NCBI GenBank assembly: GCA_035405645.1
Contig: DAONJL010000008.1
Location: 18,359-82,358 of the forward strand
Source: DAONJL01 sp035405645 [NCBI: bacterium]
GTDB taxonomy: Bacteria; JAGOBX01; DAONJL01
Direction: 5' to 3'
DNA: 64,000 nucleotides
Notes under the pieces: model-generated
What the model was told of the DNA's origin: nothing
What the model saw: only the letters and a program-made list of their open reading frames with translations
Databases searched by the model: none
Position numbers and translations under genes: made by a program
Shown here: positions 9,147-18,559 of the stretch, one piece after another
How positions within the stretch are numbered: position 1 is the stretch's first letter
Layout: each line of letters opens with the position of its first letter

Positions 9147-10221
9147 TAATTCATTAAAAAATATTTTCTTTAAATATTATACAACTTTTTTATTTATTAT
9201 TTTTCTTATTGCAGGTTCTTACTTTCTTTTTTTAGCTATGCGTTCTGAAAATCAAGATGGTCTTTCTTTATATCTTTCTAAAAATATTTTAATTGAAACT
9301 TCGATTTTAAATTCATTAAAAACACAAGATAAAGATTTTTCTCTTGAAATTGCTGATTTAAAACAGCAAATTTATGATTATGAAAAAAAGATAAAAGAAT
9401 TAGAAGCAAATCTTCAATCACAAACAAATATAAGTAATGATTCAAATGCAATGAGTGAAAATAAAAGTTCCCAAATCAATGAATTAACTAAACAAATAAA
9501 TGAATTAAGAAAATTATTAGCAGAAAAAGAAAATGAAATTGCTGCATTAAAATCAGCACCTAAAAATGAAGTTAGAGTTGTCGAACGAATAATTGAAAAA
9601 ACAGAACCAGAAGAAACAGTAAGTAAAAAAAATATAATAAAACAGGAAATGATATTAATACCAGCAGGTGAATTTATTTATGGTCCACCAGGCGAAGAAA
9701 AAAAAATAACATTAAAAAAATTTTTTATTGATAAATATGAAGTTTCAAATTATATGTATGCACAATTCGATAAAACACATAAGTATAAAGATGGTGAAGA
9801 AAATTTACCTGTTACAAATATTACATATTTTGAAGCACTTGCTTATGCTAAAAGTTTAAATAAACGATTACCAACAGAAGAGGAATGGGAAAAAGCAGCA
9901 AGAGGCACTGATGGTAGAAAATATCCCTGGGGCAATAAATTTGATAATAAAAAATGCAATACACTTGAAAATGATAATTTTTCTTTAAAAAATATAAATG
10001 AATATGCAGATGGTGCAAGTCCTTATGGTATTTTAAATATGAGTGGTAATGTTTATGAATGGACATCTACTACTTCGTCTGATGAGAAAGATTTAAGGGT
10101 TTGTCGTGGTGGTTCTTATTTGAATAATAAAGAATTTGCACAAACTTTTTATCGAACTTTTGAAAAAGCAAATGCTCGATTATCTGCTGTTGGTTTTAGA
10201 TGTGTAAAAGATGCTGAATAA
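9139..10221 (+). CDS. Membrane-anchored FGE/SUMF1-like domain protein
   Basis: The protein has 360 residues: an N-terminal membrane helix (about 12-35), a coiled-coil stretch (about 70-140) and a C-terminal formylglycine-generating-enzyme-like fold. The fold shows MILIPAGEF, then KRLPTEEEWEKAARG, YPWGN, GNVYEWTS, RGGSY and a final GFRCVKD. These mark the sulfatase-modifying-factor superfamily, but most bacterial members are not sulfatase activators. The fold region lacks the reactive cysteine pair of true FGE and no sulfatase is nearby, so a binding or scaffold role is more likely. ATG 9139 overlaps the flippase-like stop (ATGAATAA). Confidence 0.8.
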   Translation: MNNNSLKNIFFKYYTTFLFIIFLIAGSYFLFLAMRSENQDGLSLYLSKNILIETSILNSLKTQDKDFSLEIADLKQQIYDYEKKIKELEANLQSQTNISNDSNAMSENKSSQINELTKQINELRKLLAEKENEIAALKSAPKNEVRVVERIIEKTEPEETVSKKNIIKQEMILIPAGEFIYGPPGEEKKITLKKFFIDKYEVSNYMYAQFDKTHKYKDGEENLPVTNITYFEALAYAKSLNKRLPTEEEWEKAARGTDGRKYPWGNKFDNKKCNTLENDNFSLKNINEYADGASPYGILNMSGNVYEWTSTTSSDEKDLRVCRGGSYLNNKEFAQTFYRTFEKANARLSAVGFRCVKDAE

Positions 10222-10263
10222 AATTTTTTATTAGTTGTTTTTGTTTAATAATCAAATAATTGC

Positions 10264-10296
10264 ATTTCGATTTTTCAAATTTCGAAAAATCGAAAT
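10264..10296. repeat. Perfect 13-bp inverted repeat (stem-loop) upstream of moxR
   Basis: ATTTCGATTTTTC at 10264-10276 is exactly complementary to 10284-10296, with a 7-base loop. It lies between the FGE-like stop and the moxR ribosome site. No T-run follows on the plus strand, so it is not a standard terminator. It could be an operator, an RNA-processing site or an mRNA stability element. Confidence 0.6.
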
Positions 10297-10333
10297 AAAA
10301 AAAATTATTGAACTTTTTAAAAAGGAGGCTTTT

Positions 10334-11314
10334 ATGAACATTCAGGAAGTTAATGCAATTATTAAAGAAAAAAGTATTTTTATTGATGACATATTAAATC
10401 AAATTACTAAAGTTATTGTTGGTCAAAATTTAATTATTGAAAAATTATTATTAGGTGTTTTAACTGGTGGACATATTTTAATCGAAGGTGTTCCTGGCCT
10501 TGCTAAAACTCTTTCTATAAAAACTTTATCTGAAACAATAAATACTAAATTTCAGCGTATTCAATTCACGCCTGATTTATTGCCTGCTGATTTAATTGGT
10601 ACTTTAATTTATAATCAACGAACTGGTGAATTTATTACAAGAAAAGGACCTATTTTTGCCAATATTATTCTTGCTGATGAAATAAATAGAGCACCTGCGA
10701 AAGTGCAAAGTGCTTTGCTTGAAGCTATGCAAGAAAAACAGGTCACTATCGGTGAAACAACCTATAAACTCGATGAACCTTTTTTAGTGCTTGCTACGCA
10801 AAATCCTATTGAACAAGAAGGAACATATCCATTACCAGAAGCTCAGGTTGATAGATTTATGTTTAAACTTAAAATTACTTATCCTGATAAAGAAGATGAA
10901 ATTGAAATCATAAAACGAATGGCAAATTATAATGTTATCAAAGTTAATAAAGTAGTTGAACCTTCTGTTATTTTGGAAAGTAGAAAACTTATTGATATGA
11001 TTTATATTGATGAAAAAATTATATCTTATATTGTTGATATTATTCAAGCCTCAAGAACTCCTGAAAAATATAATCTTGATATTAGTAATTATATTGAATA
11101 TGGTGCTTCGCCACGTGCCTCTATTTATCTTACTTTAGCTGCAAAAGCAAATGCTTTTCTTAAACATCGTGGTTTTGTCACTCCTGAAGATGTTAAACTT
11201 GTTGGTCCTGATATTTTGCGACATCGCATTATTTTAACTTATGAAGCTGAGGCTGAAGAAATTACTACTGATGATATAATTAAAAAAATATTTGATAATA
11301 TTGAAGTGCCGTAA
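10334..11314 (+). CDS. MoxR family AAA+ ATPase
   Basis: This 326-residue MoxR-type ATPase probably acts as a chaperone that helps assemble or activate partner protein complexes, often with vWA-domain proteins. Walker A is GVPGLAKTL (about residue 53), Walker B is ILADEINRAPAK (about 115), sensor 1 is LATQNPIEQEG and the conserved PEAQVDRF follows. ATG 10334 has a strong AGGAGG seven bases upstream, so the longer reading from 10235 is rejected. A DUF58 gene follows 13 bases downstream, the classic MoxR/DUF58 pairing. The usual vWA membrane genes are not adjacent; a vWA membrane protein does occur at 58974-60959. Confidence 0.93.
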   Translation: MNIQEVNAIIKEKSIFIDDILNQITKVIVGQNLIIEKLLLGVLTGGHILIEGVPGLAKTLSIKTLSETINTKFQRIQFTPDLLPADLIGTLIYNQRTGEFITRKGPIFANIILADEINRAPAKVQSALLEAMQEKQVTIGETTYKLDEPFLVLATQNPIEQEGTYPLPEAQVDRFMFKLKITYPDKEDEIEIIKRMANYNVIKVNKVVEPSVILESRKLIDMIYIDEKIISYIVDIIQASRTPEKYNLDISNYIEYGASPRASIYLTLAAKANAFLKHRGFVTPEDVKLVGPDILRHRIILTYEAEAEEITTDDIIKKIFDNIEVP

Positions 11315-11327
11315 TTTTTATAAAATT

Positions 11328-12200
11328 ATGATACCAAAAGAAATATTAAAAAAAGTTAAATTAATTGAATTAAATATAAGAAGATTAACAAACACAATTT
11401 TTTCTGGCGAATATCATTCTGCTTTTAAAGGCAGAGGTATGGAATTCGAAGAAGTTCGTGAATACCAGCCTGGTGATGATGTTCGTTTTATTGATTGGAA
11501 TGTTACTGCTCGCAATAATAGACCTTATATAAAAGTTTTTCGTGAAGAACGTGAATTAATTGTTAATCTTGTTGTTGATATCAGTAATTCTGTTTATTTT
11601 GGTTCTTATCAAAAATTAAAATATGAAATTATTGCTGAAATTTCCGCTATCATTGCTTTTTCGGCTATTAAAAATAATGATAGAGTTGGTTTATTATTAT
11701 TCTCTGATAAAATTGAAAAATATATTCCACCAAAAAAAGGGAAAAAACACATACTATATTTAATTCGTGAAATTCTTTATCATAAACAGGATAGTTTTAA
11801 AACTGATATAAATCAAGCTTTAGAATTTTTAAATAGAGTTCAAAAAAAGAAAAGCACTATTTTTTTATTTTCTGATTTTTTTGCTGATAATTATGAAAAA
11901 AGTTTAAAAGTCACTTCCAAAAATCATGATTTAATTTCTATTGTTTTTAATGATATTTCAGAACTTGTTTTACCTGAATGTGGTTTAATTAAATTTTATG
12001 ATAATGAATTAAAACAAGAAATTTTACTTGATACTTCAAGCAATTATATTCATTCTGTTTTTAAAAATAATTTAAATAATTTAATCAAAATTAGAAATGA
12101 ATTATTTCAAAAATATGAAATTGATACTATCGCAATTAAAACAAATGAACCTTATGAAAAAAAATTAATGAACTTTTTTAATAAAAGAAAATTAAGATAA
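11328..12200 (+). CDS. DUF58 domain protein (vWA-like partner of MoxR)
   Basis: This 290-residue protein is soluble. DUF58 is recognised by GRGMEFEEVREYQPGDDVRF and the following DWNVTARNNRPYIKVFREER, near residues 36-75. A vWA-like domain follows with a MIDAS-like DISNS near 85. Such proteins are the standard operon partner of MoxR ATPases and are thought to act with them on large complexes or envelope functions. ATG 11328 was chosen because the motif normally begins 30-40 residues in; the frame upstream runs into the moxR end. Confidence 0.9.
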   Translation: MIPKEILKKVKLIELNIRRLTNTIFSGEYHSAFKGRGMEFEEVREYQPGDDVRFIDWNVTARNNRPYIKVFREERELIVNLVVDISNSVYFGSYQKLKYEIIAEISAIIAFSAIKNNDRVGLLLFSDKIEKYIPPKKGKKHILYLIREILYHKQDSFKTDINQALEFLNRVQKKKSTIFLFSDFFADNYEKSLKVTSKNHDLISIVFNDISELVLPECGLIKFYDNELKQEILLDTSSNYIHSVFKNNLNNLIKIRNELFQKYEIDTIAIKTNEPYEKKLMNFFNKRKLR

Positions 12201-12204
12201 AATT

Positions 12205-13176
12205 ATGGAAAATAATATTTTACTTGATATAAGAAATATAACAAAAAAATATTCAGCAATAGAAAGAAAATTTTTTAAATGCACAAAATTTATTTATGCT
12301 TTAAATGAGATAAATTTTAAATTACAAAAAAATAAAATTCTTGGTATTGTTGGTGAAAGTGGTAGTGGTAAAACTACTTTAGCAAGAATTATTTTAAAAA
12401 TTATTTCACCTGACTCTGGCGACATTCTTTTTAAAAATAAAAATATCTTAAATTTTAATGGCGATGAATTAAAAAAATATAGAAAATCTGTTCAAATTAT
12501 TTTTCAAGACCCTTATTCTTCTTTAAATCCAAGACATAGAGTTTATACAATTTTAAGCGAAGGAATAAAAATACATAAATTATATAATGATAAAAAAGAA
12601 ATAATGGAAAAAGTAATAAAATTAATGAACGAAGTTGGTTTAAGTGAAGAACAAATAAATAATTATCCTCATCAATTTAGTGGTGGTCAGCGTCAACGAA
12701 TAAGTATTGCTCGCGCTTTATCTATTGAACCAGAACTAATTATTGCTGATGAACCTGTTTCTTCTTTAGATGTCTCTATTCAATCACAAATTATAAATCT
12801 TTTATTGAATTTGAAAAAAGAACATAATTTAACATATATATTTATTTCACACGATATTGGTCTGATTAAATACATTGCTGATGAAGTATTAGTTTTATAT
12901 GGTGGTGAAATAATGGAATATGGTGATGCAGAAAAAATAATTTTATCACCTTCTCATCCTTATACTAAAATGCTTATTTCATCAGTTCCTGAATTAGGCG
13001 AGCGAAAAATAACGACACAAAAAAATGCTGATGATTCAGAATTAAAAATAATTGATAATACTTTATGCCCTTTTTTAAATAGATGCACTGAAAAAAAGGA
13101 AATTTGTTTACATCAAAAACCAGAACTATTTTCTATAAATGAGAATACCAAAGTCAAATGCTGGTTAATGAAATAA
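12205..13176 (+). CDS. Oligopeptide/dipeptide ABC transporter ATP-binding protein (OppF/DppF type)
   Basis: This is a 323-residue ATPase subunit. Walker A is GESGSGKTT (about 49), the Q-loop is FQDPYSSLNPR, the signature is SGGQRQR (about 156), Walker B is IIADEPVSSLD and the switch His is in ISHD. The C-terminal extension (about 235-323) with CPFLNRC and spaced cysteines is the oligopeptide-transporter C-terminal domain typical of OppD/OppF. Permease and binding-protein genes are absent in the window, so this is an orphan subunit. It starts four bases after the DUF58 gene and is followed by the ATP-grasp gene, so peptide uptake or export may relate to that operon. Confidence 0.9.
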   Translation: MENNILLDIRNITKKYSAIERKFFKCTKFIYALNEINFKLQKNKILGIVGESGSGKTTLARIILKIISPDSGDILFKNKNILNFNGDELKKYRKSVQIIFQDPYSSLNPRHRVYTILSEGIKIHKLYNDKKEIMEKVIKLMNEVGLSEEQINNYPHQFSGGQRQRISIARALSIEPELIIADEPVSSLDVSIQSQIINLLLNLKKEHNLTYIFISHDIGLIKYIADEVLVLYGGEIMEYGDAEKIILSPSHPYTKMLISSVPELGERKITTQKNADDSELKIIDNTLCPFLNRCTEKKEICLHQKPELFSINENTKVKCWLMK

Positions 13177-13197
13177 TTTTTTAAAAGGTGTTAAATT

Positions 13198-14205
13198 TTG
13201 AAAGTATTAATTGTATATAATAGTTCTCGTATTACACACGATAAAAATGGCAATTTAATTCTTGATACAAATATTATAAGTACTGTCGAAGCAGTTGAAA
13301 AAGCATTAGAAGCAAAAGGTTATCTTATTAATAAAGTTGCTTTAAAAAAGAATTTTAAAAAATTTATTGCTGTTATTGAAAAATTTAAGCCTGATATTAT
13401 TTTTAATTTATGTGAAATGATAAATAATAATGCTATGCTTGAAAAAAATGCTGTTGCTGTTTATGAAATTGTTAATTTGCCTTTTACTGGTAATACTTTA
13501 ACTCCTTTATATATTTGCTTAAATAAAGCATTAACAAAACGCTTTTTCAATTTATATAAAATACCTACTCCAAAATTTAGAATTTTAAATAATTATGATT
13601 TTGATGATATTGACTTGAAATTTCCTTTGATTGTGAAACCAGGTTTAGAAGATGGTTCAAAAGGTATTTCAGCAAAGTCTGTTGTTAAAAATTTAAAAGC
13701 ATTAAAAAAAAGAGTAAAATTTATAATTACAAAATATAAACAATTTGCATTAGTTGAAGAATTCATACAGGGCAAAGAACTGCAAATATCATTAATAGGA
13801 AATAAAGAACCAGATGTATTAGCAATAGCAGAACTTGATTATAAAGGTTTGCCAAAAAGTCTTCCAAAAATTTGTTCTTATGCTGCAAAATGGCAAACTA
13901 ATTCTATTTATTATAAATATACTAATCCTATTTTGCCAGCTCGAATAAATATAAAGTTATATAATGATTTATCTGAAATGGCTAAATTTATCTATAAAAA
14001 ATTTATGTGCAAAGGTTATGCAAGAATAGATTTAAGATTAAAAAAAGGAAAACCATATTTTCTTGAAGTGAATCCAAATCCTGATATTTCGCCTGATGCT
14101 GGTTTTGCAAAAGCTGCAAAATATGCTGGCTTACCTTATGAGGATTTGATTAATAGAATTGTTTTATTAGGTTTAGAAAAATCTGAGTTTAATGAATTTT
14201 ATTAA
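13198..14205 (+). CDS. ATP-grasp ligase, D-alanine-D-alanine ligase-like
   Basis: This 335-residue enzyme is built like D-Ala-D-Ala ligase: an N-terminal Rossmann-like part, a central lid and an ATP-grasp core. Visible are PLIVKPGLEDGSKGIS near 143 (ATP-binding), LVEEFIQGKEL near 184, and the metal-binding end FLEVNPNPDISPDAGFAKAA near 285. Such enzymes join an acyl-phosphate to an amine. It differs enough from Ddl at the N-terminus that the substrate is open. The start is TTG 13198 with AAAAGGTG upstream. A metallopeptidase gene follows after six bases, and I recall ATP-grasp genes of this kind sitting next to such peptidases elsewhere. It may make a peptide-like bond that its neighbour can cut. 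Confidence 0.82.
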   Translation: MKVLIVYNSSRITHDKNGNLILDTNIISTVEAVEKALEAKGYLINKVALKKNFKKFIAVIEKFKPDIIFNLCEMINNNAMLEKNAVAVYEIVNLPFTGNTLTPLYICLNKALTKRFFNLYKIPTPKFRILNNYDFDDIDLKFPLIVKPGLEDGSKGISAKSVVKNLKALKKRVKFIITKYKQFALVEEFIQGKELQISLIGNKEPDVLAIAELDYKGLPKSLPKICSYAAKWQTNSIYYKYTNPILPARINIKLYNDLSEMAKFIYKKFMCKGYARIDLRLKKGKPYFLEVNPNPDISPDAGFAKAAKYAGLPYEDLINRIVLLGLEKSEFNEFY

Positions 14206-14211
14206 TCGAAT

Positions 14212-15261
14212 ATGCGTAAAACAAAAAAATCCTTATATAATTTAGAAACTATTAAAAGTGAATTATTAAATACACCAATAAATAAACTTGGTCTTAAAAT
14301 TGAAGGTTCTATTTTAGAACAGGCGATTGATGAAGTTTATAAAGAAATTGAAGAAAATGAAATTATTTTAAGACCTAATTTTTATTTATCTGATAGTTAT
14401 GGTTGTTGTGAAGGAACTGCTAATATTGGTCTCGCATTCTGGGATGCTAATGAAATTCTTCGTGAAATTGTTTATGAAGTAAAAAAGAAAAAAAGATCTT
14501 ATGACCAATTATTAAATTTAATTCGACACGAATTTGGACATGCTTTTTGTTATTCCTATAAATTATATCGTGAAAATGATTTCCGTGAATTATTTGAAGT
14601 TGAAGGTAATTTTTTTAGAACTTATCCTGACCATAATAATTATAAACCTAATCCCTGGAGCAGAAATTATGTTAATCCTGATGGCGATTATTATGCTCAA
14701 AAACATCCTGATGATGATTTTGCTGAAACTTTCGCTGTCTATTTAAATAAAAATGAAGATTGGAGAAGCATTTATAAAAATAGAAAAGGTGCTTTAAGAA
14801 AAATTTTCTTTGTTAAAAGTGTTATTAGAAAATATGGTAAATTAGAGCCTTTTGTTTTAAATAATCCTCACGAATTACATATTCCAATTTCTGAATTAGA
14901 TATGACTGTTGCTGATTTCCTTAAATGTTCTAAAAGAAAATATCTTAAAAATGCTTCTGGTTTTGTTGATTTTGATTTGAAAAAAATTTTTAAAAAAAAT
15001 CATAAAAAATATAAGAGTAAATATAAATTTGCTGTTGAATTAATTAAAGAAAATAAACAAGCCTTAATAAAAAAATTTATTGGTTTATATAATTTGAAAT
15101 CTAAATATATTATTTCTGATTTAATTGAAAAAATAGAAAATAGATTAAATATTCTTGAATTAGTTTTTAAAAAAGTTGATGAAGATAATAAATTGTTAGA
15201 TTTAACTATGTATATTTCAAAATTAGTCAATAATTATTTATTGACTGAAAGTTATTTATGA
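14212..15261 (+). CDS. Putative zinc metallopeptidase (HExxH zincin)
   Basis: This 349-residue protein has no signal peptide. The zinc motif HEFGH near residues 107-111 sits in LIRHEFGHAFCYSYKL. About 65 residues later HPDDDFAETFAVYL probably supplies the third metal ligand (Glu), preceded by YYAQ. This layout fits the putative zinc-binding peptidase group I recall as PF15887-like. An early stretch, DSYGCCEGTANIG, may form part of the substrate site. The C-terminal third is Lys-rich and helical and is not recognised. It lies between the ATP-grasp gene (6-base gap) and an EEP-family gene (ATGA overlap), so the three are one transcript. Confidence 0.78.
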   Translation: MRKTKKSLYNLETIKSELLNTPINKLGLKIEGSILEQAIDEVYKEIEENEIILRPNFYLSDSYGCCEGTANIGLAFWDANEILREIVYEVKKKKRSYDQLLNLIRHEFGHAFCYSYKLYRENDFRELFEVEGNFFRTYPDHNNYKPNPWSRNYVNPDGDYYAQKHPDDDFAETFAVYLNKNEDWRSIYKNRKGALRKIFFVKSVIRKYGKLEPFVLNNPHELHIPISELDMTVADFLKCSKRKYLKNASGFVDFDLKKIFKKNHKKYKSKYKFAVELIKENKQALIKKFIGLYNLKSKYIISDLIEKIENRLNILELVFKKVDEDNKLLDLTMYISKLVNNYLLTESYL

Positions 15262-16604
15262 ATAACAAATTAAAAATTATAACTTTAAATTTACATGGCT
15301 ATCACGCAATGTACGCACCTATTAGATATATTTATAAATCCAATAATTTTTTACCTGTATCTAATGATGTTTATTATTTTACAGAAAAAGAAATAATAAA
15401 TGGAAATAATAAACGAATAGAAAAATTAGCTAATGATATTGCTAACCAAAATATTGATATTTATCTTTTTCAAGAAGTTGCTGCTGGCTTTAAATCTGAT
15501 TTATCTCAGCAAAAATTTTATAATGAATTTTTTGTTGATGATGAAATTATTAATTCTGGTAATTATTCAAAAAATCATCCAATATTTAAATTGAATAATC
15601 ATTTTTCTACTAATACCTTAATTAGATTAAAACATCATTTACTTACAAAAAAAATTTTTTATAATTCAATTTTACTTTGTCGTGGAAATATTGGCTGGAT
15701 TTCTGGTAATCAAATCAAATTTAATGGCGAACCATCTGATATTTATATTAAAAAAGATAATCAATTTTTTAAAATATTAGATAAAGATAAACCACCTTTT
15801 CCTGATGGTTTATTAATTGAGGGTTTTGGCATTTTAACTAAATCTGATATTTTATTAGTTAATAACACCACAAAGAAAATTCCTATTTTTGGAACTAATG
15901 ATTCTTTTTCTGCTCAATTAATCACTTTACTGATTAAACGAAAAAAAATAAATAAACGATTGGTTGTTTGTAATGTTCATTTAGGCCATAAATTATTTAA
16001 TCTCGAGCAACAGGCTTCAATAAGAATTTATTTAGAAAATTATTTATTAAATGAAATGCTTAATAATAATTTGTTAAGATTTAATGAAACTTTAAGTGAA
16101 TGCTATAAACGAAATTATATCGGCACGATAATTGGTGGCGATTTTAATGCTATTTCTTATGAAGCCAATCCAAATGCTCTTGATATTGGTTTTTATCCTT
16201 TTTTCCAAAATAACTTTTCTTTTGACCAGATTAAAGAAAAAGCCTATAAATTTAACTATGCAAATTACAAAAAATTTGCTTCAACTTCTGATAATTTTTT
16301 CTATAATTTATTTGAAAGATTAGAAAAATATTTATTGCCTTTATTAAAAAAAATAAATGAAAATCGTGCAATTATAAACTCAAATTTTTCTGACCCTTTA
16401 GCTTTTTTAAATAATAAAAACAATTTGATTAACACTAACGATGAACGAATTGATTATTTACTTACTGACCATAATGGAATAAATGCTGATAATCAACTTA
16501 AAATAATAGACGCTAAAATAATTTGGAATGAAAATGATTGGATTAAAACTGATGGTGTTTCTGACCATAAAGGTCTTTTCGCTGAATTTGAAATATTAAA
16601 TTAA
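15258..16604 (+). CDS. Endonuclease/exonuclease/phosphatase (EEP) family hydrolase
   Basis: This 448-residue protein of the DNase I-like metal-dependent hydrolases has all the main motifs: TLNLHG near 9-14 (Asn), LFQEV near 70-74 (metal-binding Glu), NVHLGH, IGGDFNA near 290 and the terminal SDHKG with the catalytic His. Family members cut nucleic acids, inositol phosphates or sphingolipids, so the substrate cannot be read here. No signal peptide is seen. An ATGA overlap couples it to the metallopeptidase. Its end overlaps the convergent folC end by nine bases. Confidence 0.82.
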   Translation: MNNKLKIITLNLHGYHAMYAPIRYIYKSNNFLPVSNDVYYFTEKEIINGNNKRIEKLANDIANQNIDIYLFQEVAAGFKSDLSQQKFYNEFFVDDEIINSGNYSKNHPIFKLNNHFSTNTLIRLKHHLLTKKIFYNSILLCRGNIGWISGNQIKFNGEPSDIYIKKDNQFFKILDKDKPPFPDGLLIEGFGILTKSDILLVNNTTKKIPIFGTNDSFSAQLITLLIKRKKINKRLVVCNVHLGHKLFNLEQQASIRIYLENYLLNEMLNNNLLRFNETLSECYKRNYIGTIIGGDFNAISYEANPNALDIGFYPFFQNNFSFDQIKEKAYKFNYANYKKFASTSDNFFYNLFERLEKYLLPLLKKINENRAIINSNFSDPLAFLNNKNNLINTNDERIDYLLTDHNGINADNQLKIIDAKIIWNENDWIKTDGVSDHKGLFAEFEILN

Positions 16605-17876
16605 ATATTTTTTTCTATTAATTATTTCTTTATACTCTTCACAAAATTTTGCTATTAAATAAAATGATCCTGTCACTAATATTAAATCAATTTCTTCTAA
16701 ATCAATTTCTTTTAATTCTTTAAATGAAACTAACAATTTTGTCTTTATCTTTTTTGTTTTTATATACTTTTCTAATTTTTCATATTTAATTTCTCGTTCA
16801 TTATCTATCTTCATTATATATATTTTTTTACTTAGTTTTATTAGTTCATTAAGCATAATTTTATACTTCTTATCTTTTAAACAATTGAAAATTATCAGTA
16901 TTTTTGAATATTTATTTTTGTCTATATTTGTTATTAATTTTCTTATACTCTCTGGTGTATGTGCACAATCAATCATTATATCTTTCTTCTTTATAAATTT
17001 TTTTATTATTGTATATCGACCAAATATATTTTCTTTTTCTATTATTTTTTTTATTAGATTAAAATCATAAGAAATTTGATAATAATTATTAGTCAATGAA
17101 ATAGCATTTAATGCAATTAATATATTTTTTAATTGATAATAAACATTTTGATTTATTTTTATATTTGGAATTTTTATATTTGCATCTTCATAATTTAATT
17201 TTTTATTTTTGATTTCATATTTACTAAATTTAGAACAAATAATTAATTTTACTTTTTTCTTTTTACAATATTCTTCTAATTCTTTTATCAAATATTTTGA
17301 TGATAAGCCAGTTATACAAAATTTTGTCTCTTTTTTAATTATTTCTCTCTTTTCTTTTAATATTTTTGTTTTTGAATTACCTAATATTTTTGTATGTTCT
17401 AATTCAATATTTGTTATTATTGCTATCTCTGATTTTATTATATTTGTTGCATCTAATCTTCCGCCAAGTCCAACTTCCATTACTGCCCAATCTATTTTAT
17501 TTTCAGCAAAATGAACTATTGCTATAAATGTTATTAATTCAAAATATGATGGTTTTATTTTTTCTATTATTAATTTATATCTATTGTAAATAATACAAAA
17601 TTCTTTTGTAGTAATTTTTTTGCTATTTATTTTTATTCGTTCTAAAACATCAAGAATATGTGGTGATGTAAATAATCCAACTTTTAATCCTGCACTTTCC
17701 AAAAATTTACTTATATAAAATGCTGTTGAACCTTTTCCTTTTGAACCTGTTATATGAATAAATTTTATTTTACTTAAATTTATGTTTGCTAATTTTATTA
17801 GTTGCTTAATTCTAAATAAATTATATTTTATTTTTGTTAATGAATATTTTTCTAATATTTGATTTACTTCATTCAT
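16596..17876 (-). CDS. folC: Bifunctional folylpolyglutamate synthase/dihydrofolate synthase
   Basis: This 426-residue Mur-ligase-family enzyme adds glutamate to dihydropteroate and then to reduced folates. The P-loop is HITGSKGKGSTAF (about 41-53), the folate-site segment LFTSPHILDVLERI follows, then VGLGGRLDATNII and a C-terminal DCAHTPES (FolC usually has DGAHNP). It is the last gene of the pilin/GspN-like transcript, starting five bases after the GspN-like stop. The C-terminal domain is Lys-rich, as elsewhere in this genome. Confidence 0.9.
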   Translation of the reverse strand: MNEVNQILEKYSLTKIKYNLFRIKQLIKLANINLSKIKFIHITGSKGKGSTAFYISKFLESAGLKVGLFTSPHILDVLERIKINSKKITTKEFCIIYNRYKLIIEKIKPSYFELITFIAIVHFAENKIDWAVMEVGLGGRLDATNIIKSEIAIITNIELEHTKILGNSKTKILKEKREIIKKETKFCITGLSSKYLIKELEEYCKKKKVKLIICSKFSKYEIKNKKLNYEDANIKIPNIKINQNVYYQLKNILIALNAISLTNNYYQISYDFNLIKKIIEKENIFGRYTIIKKFIKKKDIMIDCAHTPESIRKLITNIDKNKYSKILIIFNCLKDKKYKIMLNELIKLSKKIYIMKIDNEREIKYEKLEKYIKTKKIKTKLLVSFKELKEIDLEEIDLILVTGSFYLIAKFCEEYKEIINRKKYLI

Positions 17877-17881
17877 TTTAT

Positions 17882-18526
17882 TTACTGAAAAGTTAATACA
17901 TCAGTATAAGTATTATTATTAAATTTATTTGCTGGTATTATTTGCCTAATAATTAAATATTTATTTAAAAATCTTTCATCAAATCTTAAATTTATTATTA
18001 TTTGAGAATTTCTTAATTTTATTTCACCATTTATTTCTTCTGATTTTATTTTAAATTCAAAAATATTGTCTAATTTCGAATAATCAAATTTTATTTCCTG
18101 CTCTTGCAAATTTATTAAATTATTTAAAAAATTAATTTTCATATTTTCAATTTTGCATTTACCATTTATTTCATTTTTCTTAATTTTAGATTCTGTATTT
18201 ATCTTATTTATTATTATTTTATTTGATGAAAATAAATTTATATTAATATCATTTACTTCATTTTTTATTAAAAAAAAATTTATTAGAGAAGGAATTAATT
18301 TTATCTCCTTCATAGAACACTGAACAATATTACCATATTTAATTTTGGTATTTGTTAAATAAAAATTTAAAAATAACTTTGGCGAAATTTTTTCAATTTG
18401 TATATTAATTTTCGATGATGAATATTTATTAAAATAATTAATTAAAATTTCATAAGGAAAAGTTAAATAAAAAAAGAATAGAAAAGAAAAAAAGAAAATA
18501 AAAATATATAACAAAAATATCTTCAT
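17882..18526 (-). CDS. Anchored periplasmic protein, type II secretion GspN-like
   Basis: This 214-residue protein has one N-terminal membrane helix (about 4-25) followed by FPYEILINYF and a beta-rich remainder of alternating hydrophobic and polar residues. The placement of the FPY(D/E) segment just after the helix and the AsmA-like beta pattern resemble GspN, which bridges inner and outer membrane in type II secretion. Length is on the short side. A Flp-type pilin gene lies 33 bases upstream in the same direction, which supports a pilus or secretion role. The similarity is by eye and moderate; a generic AsmA-like protein is the alternative. Confidence 0.5.
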   Translation of the reverse strand: MKIFLLYIFIFFFSFLFFFYLTFPYEILINYFNKYSSSKINIQIEKISPKLFLNFYLTNTKIKYGNIVQCSMKEIKLIPSLINFFLIKNEVNDININLFSSNKIIINKINTESKIKKNEINGKCKIENMKINFLNNLINLQEQEIKFDYSKLDNIFEFKIKSEEINGEIKLRNSQIIINLRFDERFLNKYLIIRQIIPANKFNNNTYTDVLTFQ

Positions 18527-18559
18527 TAAAAAATTTCAATGATAAATGAATATATTTAT

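Noticed and set aside
9139-10221. Active sulfatase-modifying formylglycine-generating enzyme
   Set aside because: The fold is present but no catalytic cysteines are seen in the expected region, and no sulfatase gene is in the window.
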